Shown: piece after piece, positions 57,748 to 64,000 of the stretch | How positions within the stretch are numbered: the stretch's first letter is position 1 | How the letters are laid out: the number at the start of each line of letters is the position of its first letter | Assembly (NCBI GenBank): GCA_035653595.1 | Contig: DASRBO010000107.1 | Location: 1-64,000, forward strand | DNA: 64,000 bases | Direction of reading: 5' to 3' | From: DASRBO01 sp035653595 | GTDB lineage: Bacteria; Actinomycetota; Acidimicrobiia; Acidimicrobiales; JAJPHE01 | The notes under the pieces: generated by a model | The model's database searches: none | Told to the model about the DNA's origin: nothing | The model's input: the letters and a program-made list of their open reading frames with translations, nothing else | Position numbers and translations under genes: made by a program

Positions 57748-58647
57748 TCACACCACGTCCGCCATCTCGGGTTCCAGGCGTTTGAACAACAGGTACCCGC
57801 CGAGGAGGAGCGCGCCTCCGGTCAGCCCGCTGATGGCCAGCAGGGCGAAGTCAGGTGAGGTGCCCAGGGCGAAGACCCTCCGGAAGCCATCGATCGGGCC
57901 CACCAGGGGGTCCAGGGCGGCGTAGAGGTGCTGCCAGCGCAGCGGCACCCGCGACACGGGGTAGACGACCGGGCTGGCGAACATGGTGAACTGGACAGCG
58001 AAGGGGACGACGTACTTGACGTCGCGGAAGAACACCGCCAGCCCGGCCAGCGGGAGGGCGACCCCGACCACGGGAACGAGGAGCGCAACCACGAGCAGGG
58101 GAGTCCACAGGAGTGACGCCGCCTCGTGGCCGCCGAGGACCGGCTCCAACACCAGCAGAAGGCCGAGCATGATGCCGAGGTCCACCAGATTCGACGCGAT
58201 GGCCCCCAGGACGGCCGCCTCCCGCGGGAAGTAGACCTTGCGGAGGAGCGATCCCTCGTTCACCAGCGAGAGGGACGAGAAGGTGACGGCCGAGTTGACG
58301 AACTGCCAAGGACCCAGGGCGGACAGGGCGAAGGCGGCATAGGGCACCCCTCCACCGGAGACGCGGGCGACCTTCCCGAAGAAGACCACGAAGATGCCGA
58401 GCGTCGCCAGAGGCTGGACCACCGCCCAGGCCACTCCGAGCACCGACTGCTTGTAGCGCACCCCGAAGCTCCTGCGAGCGAACGACCAGACCACCTCACG
58501 ATGCGCCCACAGGAGGGCGAGGGATCGGAGCAGGGGAGTGCTCGCCCCGCCCTCGACGACCATCTCCGCCCGGCTCGACCGCGACGCTCCGGTGGCGACG
58601 CCCAACGGGCCCGACTCGCGGCTGGCGATCTCGCTGGTGGCGCTCAA
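57748..58647 (-). CDS. Polysaccharide ABC exporter, permease subunit (Wzm/TagG-like)
   Basis: A 299-residue membrane protein of the ABC-2 type with six helices. Family motifs are SFGVRYKQSVLGVAWAVVQPLATLGIFVVFFG and a GVPYAAFALSALGPWQFVNSAV helix. Others are SLLRKVYFPREAAVLGAIASNLVDL and FRDVKYVVPFAVQFTMFASPVVYPVS. TTG 58647 overlaps the upstream GT2 stop (TTGA), with AAGGG 8 bases before; ATG 58563 is an alternative. It forms the export channel with the ATPase encoded next. Confidence 0.9.
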   Translation of the reverse strand: MSATSEIASRESGPLGVATGASRSSRAEMVVEGGASTPLLRSLALLWAHREVVWSFARRSFGVRYKQSVLGVAWAVVQPLATLGIFVVFFGKVARVSGGGVPYAAFALSALGPWQFVNSAVTFSSLSLVNEGSLLRKVYFPREAAVLGAIASNLVDLGIMLGLLLVLEPVLGGHEAASLLWTPLLVVALLVPVVGVALPLAGLAVFFRDVKYVVPFAVQFTMFASPVVYPVSRVPLRWQHLYAALDPLVGPIDGFRRVFALGTSPDFALLAISGLTGGALLLGGYLLFKRLEPEMADVV

Positions 58648-59678
58648 CGGGTCGACCCTTCGAGCGTCGTGGCGACGCGGAGCGGGTTGAGCCAGGTCTC
58701 CGCCTCGGCAGCGCGGTCCTCGGGCACCTGGGCCCGGTAGCGGCGCACCCGCCGCCTGGCCATCGTTCCCGGCGCCAGCAGGGCGGTGGCCGCCTGCTTG
58801 AGCGGCCGGGGACTGCGGGCCTCCAGCGCTTGGCCAAGGAAGTGGCGGGCCGCCCGGCGGGGGCGGCCCGCCCGGATGTCGATGTCCCCCTGGGCGGCTT
58901 CGAGGATCTCCCGGCTGAGCCTGAGGCCCCGCTGGGCTCGCATCGGACGGTACTTGAGGTCGATCAGGGCCCAGTTGGCCGTAAGCCTGGTCGGGTGCTG
59001 GGACATGTTCTGGCCGTGGATCTGGTAGGCGACCAGCGGGCGGGGCGTCGAGGCCATCGACCCGAAGAAGGCCAGGCGGGTCCACATGTCCCAGTCCTCG
59101 CCCCACGCCAGGGCGAGATCGAAGCCCCCGGCCGCCCGGATGGCCCTGGTGCGGGCCAGCACCCCGGAGCCGCCGCCCGGAACGGTGTTGTAGGAAAGGA
59201 GTTGGTCGGAGACGTCACCGGGGTCCGGGGGAGCCTGGTAGCCGAGTATCCGCAGAGCCGGGTCGACGAAGACCGACCCGCAGGAGCACCAGTCGGCCTC
59301 GGGCGCTGCCCCCAGGGCATCGAGCTGCGCCTCGAGCTTGTACGGCGCCCACAGGTCGTCGTCGTCGCAGAACGCGCTCCACTCTCCCCGGGCGAACGCC
59401 ATCCCCGAGTTGCGAGCCGAAGCCAGGCCGCGGGCCCGCTCGTGCCTGATCACCCTGAGGCGGGGATCCCCGACCGAGGCGAGGAAGGCGGGAGTGTCGT
59501 CTTCGCAGGCCTCGTCCACGACGACGACCTCGATGTCGTCCCTCGTCTGGCTCAGGACCGTCGCCAGCGTGCGGCGCAGCATCGCCGACCGGTTGCGGGT
59601 GGGGATGATCACCGAAACGGTTGGGCCGCCGCCATCGACCGGGTCTGCTGTGACTTCTCCATCGCCGCGACCGGCCAT
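58644..59678 (-). CDS. GT2 family glycosyltransferase
   Basis: A 344-residue GT-A enzyme: TVSVIIPTRNRSAMLRRTLATVLSQT, IEVVVVDEACEDDT, ARNSGMAFARGEWSAFCDDDDLWAPYKLEAQL (DDDD site), and GVLARTRAIRAAGGFDLALAWGEDWDMWTRLA with the WGED catalytic region. GAGGAGG precedes ATG 59678. It is the first gene of the exporter unit; GTATCAGA lies 90 bases upstream in the 121-base gap. Confidence 0.9.
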   Translation of the reverse strand: MAGRGDGEVTADPVDGGGPTVSVIIPTRNRSAMLRRTLATVLSQTRDDIEVVVVDEACEDDTPAFLASVGDPRLRVIRHERARGLASARNSGMAFARGEWSAFCDDDDLWAPYKLEAQLDALGAAPEADWCSCGSVFVDPALRILGYQAPPDPGDVSDQLLSYNTVPGGGSGVLARTRAIRAAGGFDLALAWGEDWDMWTRLAFFGSMASTPRPLVAYQIHGQNMSQHPTRLTANWALIDLKYRPMRAQRGLRLSREILEAAQGDIDIRAGRPRRAARHFLGQALEARSPRPLKQAATALLAPGTMARRRVRRYRAQVPEDRAAEAETWLNPLRVATTLEGSTR

Positions 59679-59767
59679 CGATCCTCCTCTTGTCGCACCC
59701 GGTCCCCTCCGAACCTCGGTGCCCGGTTCGACCGGGTGCGCCTGATGATGAGCCGGCCCGACCGGCT

Positions 59768-59775
59768 TCTGATAC
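59768..59775 (-). promoter_or_regulatory. GTATCAGA element before the GT2/exporter unit
   Basis: GTATCAGA on the minus strand at 59775-59768, in the gap between two glycosyltransferase genes and 90 bases before ATG 59678, farther than in the other units. Confidence 0.4.
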
Positions 59776-59799
59776 ATGCCGGCGCCCCGAGGACTGCTC

Positions 59800-61014
59800 T
59801 CAGTGGGTGAGAGCGGTGACCATGGCGCCCACCAGCGGACGGATGTCGCTCCAGCGGTAGCGGGCCTCGAAGAGCGCACGAGCGGCCGCCCTCAGGTCCA
59901 TGGCGAGCGCGTCGTCGGTCAGCACCCGGACGCATTCGGCAGCGAAGCGCTCCGGCTCGTCGGCGACCAGCAGGTGACGGCCGGGCTCGGCGTCGATGCC
60001 TTCGCAGCCGATGGCGGTGGAGACCACAGGCACGCCGTGGGCGAAGGCCTCCAGGATCTTGATCCGGGTGCCGCTGCCGGAGCGGAGCGGCACCACCACC
60101 CCCCTGGCTCGGCCCAGCTCGGCGGTGACGTCGGCAACCTCACCGAGCACCGACACGCCCGGCACGGTCCGCAGATCGTCCAGCGCGCCACCGTGGCGGC
60201 CGATCAGCCTCACCTGGGCCCGGGGTACCCGGGCCTGCACCAGGGGAAGCACCTCGCCTGCGAACCAGCGGGCGGCGTCCTGATTGGGCGGGTACACGAA
60301 GAGGCCCACCATGACGAGGACCGGCTCGGCCGGCAGATCCGGCGGCGGCCCGGGGTCGTGGTAGCCGTTGGGCACTACATCGGCAGGGGCGGCCAGCCGG
60401 GCCCGGTCGGCCTCGCTGCACACCAGGGCTGACGACCTCAGCGCGACCCGGCGCTGCATCCGGCGCCACCTGACCTCGTCGAGGCGATCCATCCCCGATC
60501 GGGCAACACCCCTCGCCCGATCCCCGGCGGAACCGGTCGGGTGCCGGACCTGCCGGCGAGAGCGGAGGGCCAGATCCTCAAGGTCCACCAGGTCCACCAC
60601 CACGGGCGGGGCTGGACCGAGCCCGGTAAGGGCCTCCCGCACCTCGGCCGACTCGAGCAGCCCCACGTAGGGGTCGGTGTGCGTGCACCAGATCAGGTCA
60701 TAGGGCGGCCGGATCCACCCGGCCAGCGCTCGACGGGCGGCATTCCAGTCCCGCCAGGCGATGCGCCGGGGGCGGTCGTCCACCGCCGTGCGCAGGGCGA
60801 GAGTCGGCCCACGGCGGAGGTCGCGAACGGGGCAGGCCGTCCAGCGAGCCACGGCGCACCCCGGCGGGTCGGGGTTGAGCTCGCCCGGGCGCACGGCGCA
60901 GAACAGGTCGACGGCGGCCTCGTCGGTGAGGGCGCCGAGGAGCTGGTCCATGCGCTGGTGGTAGCCGGACCGGGGCGGCCACGGGTAGTCGTCGGCCAGG
61001 CAGAGAATTCTCAT
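59800..61014 (-). CDS. GT4 family glycosyltransferase
   Basis: A 404-residue GT-B enzyme of the type found in exopolysaccharide loci: MRILCLADDYPWPPRSGYHQRMDQLL, DLIWCTHTDPYVGLLES, VVVDLVDLEDLALRSR, VVPNGYHDPG, VLVMVGLFVYPPNQDAARWFAGEVLPLV, VRLIGRHGG, VVVPLRSGSGTRIKILEAFAHGVPVVST, with Lys and Glu at the donor site. This resembles the PEP-CTERM/exopolysaccharide GT4 subgroup. ATG 61014 overlaps the upstream GT2 stop by 4 bases. Confidence 0.9.
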   Translation of the reverse strand: MRILCLADDYPWPPRSGYHQRMDQLLGALTDEAAVDLFCAVRPGELNPDPPGCAVARWTACPVRDLRRGPTLALRTAVDDRPRRIAWRDWNAARRALAGWIRPPYDLIWCTHTDPYVGLLESAEVREALTGLGPAPPVVVDLVDLEDLALRSRRQVRHPTGSAGDRARGVARSGMDRLDEVRWRRMQRRVALRSSALVCSEADRARLAAPADVVPNGYHDPGPPPDLPAEPVLVMVGLFVYPPNQDAARWFAGEVLPLVQARVPRAQVRLIGRHGGALDDLRTVPGVSVLGEVADVTAELGRARGVVVPLRSGSGTRIKILEAFAHGVPVVSTAIGCEGIDAEPGRHLLVADEPERFAAECVRVLTDDALAMDLRAAARALFEARYRWSDIRPLVGAMVTALTH

Positions 61015-62096
61015 GACGACGGTTGGCCGGCCCCCACCAGACGACGGGACATCTCCTCTGGCCGGCGCCGGCCCCGCGCCAGCATCAGTGCCCCCCGCTG
61101 CTGTTCCACCCGGCGGGCCAGGCGCAGCGCCAGGCTCTCGAGCCCCTGGGCCCCGAACCACTGGGCGGTGGCGGCCAGCCCGGCGAGACCCTGTCGGGTT
61201 CCAGCCGCCACCATGGGCCGGCGGCTGGCCCGGACAATGAGTCTCGCCGGACCGGGGAGACCCGAGGTGAACCGCTCGGCGTTGAACGGTCCCATCAGGT
61301 CGGGATGGAGGGAGTGGAGCAGCCACTGGCCGGCGCCCTGGGATTGGGCGTCGCGCAGGAAGGTGCGGTGACTGGCCCGATGGGCGTGGTAGGCCCGCAG
61401 GTTGCGGTCGAAAACGCCGGTCAGGCCGCCCTGGGCGCAGCGCAGGCCCAGCTCCTGATCCTCGTGGTACAGGTCGGGGTAGTTCGGTGACGAGAAGCCC
61501 ACCCGACGGCAGTCGTCGCTGCGGATGGAGAGGTTGCCGCCCCACAGCGAACGCAGGACCGACTCGGGGTGCTGTTGCATCCGGAGGCTGTTCGCCTCGT
61601 ACTCGGTGGCGTACAGGGCGGTCGGGGTAGCGGTCCGGTCCTGCCGGGGCGAAACGACGGGCATGTAGCCAGCCACCACCAGCCCCGCCCGGGCCTGGTG
61701 GTGGCGGGCGTGGCCGGTCACCAGCCCCGGGCCGGGGATGACGTCATCGTCGAGGAACAGGAGCACCTCGCCCTCGGCCACGGCGATGGCGGCCTCGATG
61801 GCGGCCAGCTTGCCCCGGCGCTCCAGCGCCAGGATCTTTAGCCTCGGGTCCAGCGCCCCCACCTGCCCCAGGGTCGGGATGGTCGAGTCCGTGCACCCGT
61901 CGGCCGCCACCACCACCTGGGTGGCACCGGGGTCCTCCAGCACCTCAAGCACGACGAGCTCGACCAGGTCGGCCCGGTTGTGGGTCGGGATGATCACCGA
62001 CACCGAGGGCAGGTCGGGCGGTGCGGGGCAGGGCATCGGGTCGCCCGAGCCGCCCGGGGCGACGGAGAGGCTCCGCTGGGGGGGAGGGCCGTTCAT
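61011..62096 (-). CDS. GT2 family glycosyltransferase
   Basis: A 361-residue GT-A enzyme: SVSVIIPTHNRADLVELVVLEVL, TQVVVAADGCTDST, GKLAAIEAAIAVAEGEVLLFLDDDVIPGPGLV (DDD site), RSLWGGNLSIRSDDCRRVGF, YHEDQELGLRCAQGG. It shares the DLYHEDQELG catalytic-base region with GT2 enzymes of surface glycan loci. ATG 62096 is preferred: a longer frame from 62183 would run through the terminator at 62156-62186, and GTATCAG lies 26 bases before ATG 62096. Confidence 0.87.
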   Translation of the reverse strand: MNGPPPQRSLSVAPGGSGDPMPCPAPPDLPSVSVIIPTHNRADLVELVVLEVLEDPGATQVVVAADGCTDSTIPTLGQVGALDPRLKILALERRGKLAAIEAAIAVAEGEVLLFLDDDVIPGPGLVTGHARHHQARAGLVVAGYMPVVSPRQDRTATPTALYATEYEANSLRMQQHPESVLRSLWGGNLSIRSDDCRRVGFSSPNYPDLYHEDQELGLRCAQGGLTGVFDRNLRAYHAHRASHRTFLRDAQSQGAGQWLLHSLHPDLMGPFNAERFTSGLPGPARLIVRASRRPMVAAGTRQGLAGLAATAQWFGAQGLESLALRLARRVEQQRGALMLARGRRRPEEMSRRLVGAGQPSS

Positions 62097-62122
62097 GGCA
62101 ACGAGAGCGCTCAGCCCGAGCC

Positions 62123-62130
62123 GCTGATAC
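62123..62130 (-). promoter_or_regulatory. GTATCAGC element before the first polysaccharide unit
   Basis: GTATCAGC on the minus strand at 62130-62123, after the phosphoesterase terminator and 26 bases before ATG 62096. The local sequence GCTGATACAGC is itself a short inverted repeat. Confidence 0.45.
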
Positions 62131-62155
62131 AGCAGGCGTCGGGGCCCGGACGCGT

Positions 62156-62186
62156 CCGGTGCCCGGCCGGGGTGGCCGGGCACCGG
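62156..62186 (-). terminator. Intrinsic-type hairpin after the phosphoesterase gene
   Basis: CCGGTGCCCGGCC (62156-62168) pairs perfectly with GGCCGGGCACCGG (62174-62186), loop of 5. It lies about 50 bases after the stop at 62235 and before the GT2 gene, separating the two units. Confidence 0.7.
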
Positions 62187-62234
62187 AGGGTTGCTACTCC
62201 GCTTGGCGATCGGGTCCCTGGCCCGACCGAGCGG

Positions 62235-64000
62235 TCAGTGCGTCTTGGCCCCGATGACGAGGGAGTACTTCACGTTCGTCGAGGCCCCGGTGGAATCGCT
62301 CACCTTGAAGTACAGCGTGTAGGTGCCGGCGGTGGTGGGGGTCCCGCTGATGGTCAGGTTGCCCGACCAGTTGAGCCCCGGCGCCGGGTTGGCCATCGAG
62401 ATGACCTTCCCACTGGAGTCGGTGGTCTGCCAGCGGATCGTCGCCCCGGAGGACGAGGTCGCTGTCAACGTGGCCGAGTAGGCCTGCCCGACGGTGCCGG
62501 AGGGGAGGCTGGTGGTCTTGACCGTGATGGTGTCCGGGCTGGTCGTGCCACCCGAGCCGCTGGTGGTGCCACCGGAGGTGCCGGCGGTGGCCGACACGAT
62601 CACGCCCACGGTGTTGGAGGCGCCGGCGACATTCTCGACCTCGGTGGGCTGGTAGCTGGTGCTGGCAGCCAGGGCCGGGTTGAGGACGACGGCGTTGCCG
62701 TTGGCGTCGGTGGTGTAGCTGAAGCCCGAGTTGGACCCCTGGCCGGCCACGTTGGCGTCGACCGTGGCGCCCCAGTAGGCCTGCTCGGAAGCCGAGCCGC
62801 TGGCCAGCTTGGGGTAGGTGATGGTGGTGGTGGCGGTGTCATTGGCCTGGTGGCCGGAGGCGACCACGCTCCAGGTCGGGCTGCTGATGTCGCTGGAGCC
62901 GAGCTCGTCGGTGAAGACCTCGGAGCCCGACGACGTGCCGTTCCAGGCGATCTTCAGGGTCTGAGCCCCGGCCGCGGTGACCACGCCCTCATAGGTGGTC
63001 CAGTTGGACGGGTAGGCCGAGTCGGCGAAGGTGGCACCGGGAACGGCGCTCCAGCTGCTGACCCCGCCGCCGGAGACCGAGGTCACCGGCACGGTGCCCT
63101 CGACCGACACCAGCTCGAGATCACCCACCTTGGCGGTGGTCAGCGACTGCGAGGTGACGTTGCCGGAGTTGTTCCAGGTGTCCACTGGGAACCCGGCTGC
63201 ACGGCCGAGCTTCGCCGGCGTCGTGGTTCCAGTCGACGAGGTGGGGAAGAAGTCGGTCATGGCGCTGGCGTTGCCATCGTTCGAGGTGAGCGAGGGCAAG
63301 CCCCAGGCGGTCTCGATGGTCTTGAGGGTCGAGAAGTGGTTGTACTGGGTGCCCGAGGCGGTGTGGCCGCCCCCGCTCTGGATCACGATCATCGGTACCT
63401 GGTTGGTACCGCCGGTGTCCTCGTCCTCGTCAAAGGCGATCATCAGCAGGGACTTCTGCTGGGTGAAGGCCGGCGAGTTGAGGATGGCGGGCACGTTCTG
63501 GGACAGCCAGCTGTCACCCTGGGCGATGGTCCCATCGTGCATGTCGTCGATCAGGTTCGGGGTCACCCAGACGTAGTTGGGCGTGGTCGAGGCCGACTGG
63601 AGGTCGGTCGCCAGCTGGGTGTAGGGAACATCCTTGTTGCACTGAGACGTGGTCTGGATGTCCTGGTAGTAGACGAACGGGTTGTGGCGGACGGCGTACT
63701 CGCCCGAGTCCGACACGTAGCAGTTCGAAGGCATCGACTCCATGTAGGCCTTCCACGACCGGCCCGAGCTGACCACCTCATCGGCGATGTTGGTCCCGCT
63801 TACCTGGCACTGGGCGGACGTCTCGTTCAGGCAGTCGTTGGCGATGTTCGGCTGCTGGTTCTCGAAGTTCTGCCCGCCGGTGATGTCCAGGTAGTTGGGC
63901 AGGCTGGGATGCTCGACGGCGAAGTAGTTGGTGGCGGTGCCGTACTTGCTCGCCAGCGAGTTGATGTACGGCGCCGAGGAGCTCCCGATGATCGAGCTGT
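62235..64000 (-). CDS. Secreted phosphoesterase with C-terminal Ig-like domain (5' end outside the window)
   Basis: The frame remains open from the window edge through residues such as YGTATNYFAVEHPSLPNYLD and is continuous to the stop at 62235 (588 codons visible). The N-terminal part is an acid-phosphatase/PF04185 phosphoesterase (HNPFVYYQDI, YVWVTPNLIDDMHDG, SLLMIAFDEDEDTGG, YNHFSTLKTIETAWGLP). A Ser/Thr/Gly-rich beta region follows, then a putative Ig domain (SLPSGTVGQAYSATLTATSS, ISGTPTTAGTYTLYFKVSD). It is likely exported and surface-associated. ATG-like starts inside the visible part are not used, since the conserved enzyme core extends past the edge. A hairpin ends the transcript. Confidence 0.82.
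   Translation of the reverse strand, partial: SSIIGSSSAPYINSLASKYGTATNYFAVEHPSLPNYLDITGGQNFENQQPNIANDCLNETSAQCQVSGTNIADEVVSSGRSWKAYMESMPSNCYVSDSGEYAVRHNPFVYYQDIQTTSQCNKDVPYTQLATDLQSASTTPNYVWVTPNLIDDMHDGTIAQGDSWLSQNVPAILNSPAFTQQKSLLMIAFDEDEDTGGTNQVPMIVIQSGGGHTASGTQYNHFSTLKTIETAWGLPSLTSNDGNASAMTDFFPTSSTGTTTPAKLGRAAGFPVDTWNNSGNVTSQSLTTAKVGDLELVSVEGTVPVTSVSGGGVSSWSAVPGATFADSAYPSNWTTYEGVVTAAGAQTLKIAWNGTSSGSEVFTDELGSSDISSPTWSVVASGHQANDTATTTITYPKLASGSASEQAYWGATVDANVAGQGSNSGFSYTTDANGNAVVLNPALAASTSYQPTEVENVAGASNTVGVIVSATAGTSGGTTSGSGGTTSPDTITVKTTSLPSGTVGQAYSATLTATSSSGATIRWQTTDSSGKVISMANPAPGLNWSGNLTISGTPTTAGTYTLYFKVSDSTGASTNVKYSLVIGAKTH

Noticed and set aside
62097..62183. Upstream start of the GT2 gene at 62183
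   Set aside because: The extension would encode across the terminator at 62156-62186 and the GTATCAG element.

Overview
The window is a chromosomal segment of a high-GC actinobacterium. The best guess is an uncultured member of the Acidimicrobiia. This rests on a secreted protein built from ATPDG-GYW-DGG-FGDA repeats fused to a CHAP domain, a Ddn-like (F420-type) reductase, a DUF3052 protein, ECF sigma factors carrying a SnoaL-like tail, and an actinobacterial-type Tad pilus locus. No rRNA, tRNA, insertion sequence, CRISPR array or prophage was recognised.

Region 1 (1 to about 27 kb) holds mostly short transcription units of housekeeping or accessory metabolism. They include a family III CoA-transferase, DUF1810, a Ddn-like reductase, a DRG-type GTPase with TGS domain, DUF3052, the CHAP repeat protein, two short-chain dehydrogenases, an APH-like phosphotransferase, an S4 RNA-binding protein and a lipoprotein. 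They continue with a CMP-kinase-like/DHA2-MFS/SET operon, a diiron ferritin-like protein, a SigG-like ECF sigma factor, a STAS-like protein, a double-VOC protein, an EAL phosphodiesterase, a second MFS transporter, a site-2 protease with CBS domains, a DUF2079 membrane protein, two secreted phosphoesterases and a GT-C-like membrane protein.

Region 2 (26.6 to 43.6 kb) is a Tad/Flp pilus locus. A receiver-like Cys-rich protein, CpaB, TadZ/CpaE, TadA/CpaF, TadB, TadC, TadE and TadG-like proteins are encoded in one operon. On the opposite strand further along are two Flp pilins, intercalated with a GT87-like glycosyltransferase and a DUF2079 protein. A second DUF2079 protein, two more polytopic membrane proteins and a surface beta-propeller protein lie nearby. 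No prepilin peptidase is in the window. G+C drops visibly in the middle of this region.

Region 3 (43.6 to 47 kb) is a regulatory island: a NarL-type response regulator, then two diverged copies of an 'ECF-like sigma factor + partner protein' module placed tail to tail with a single base between the partner genes.

Region 4 (47 to 62.1 kb, all minus strand) is an exopolysaccharide/O-antigen-type cluster. It encodes a polyprenyl-phosphate sugar transferase, several GT2 and GT4 glycosyltransferases, a GT4-GT26 fusion, a GT4-nucleotidyltransferase fusion, a polysaccharide deacetylase, a Wzm/Wzt-type ABC exporter, a methyltransferase and a 2H phosphoesterase. Each uncoupled unit is preceded by a GTATCAG element, which also occurs (as GTATCA) before the first sigma gene and before the second partner gene. 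The sigma/partner pair lies directly downstream of the cluster on the same strand, so it is a candidate dedicated regulator of it. The window ends inside a third secreted phosphoesterase gene carrying Ig-like domains.
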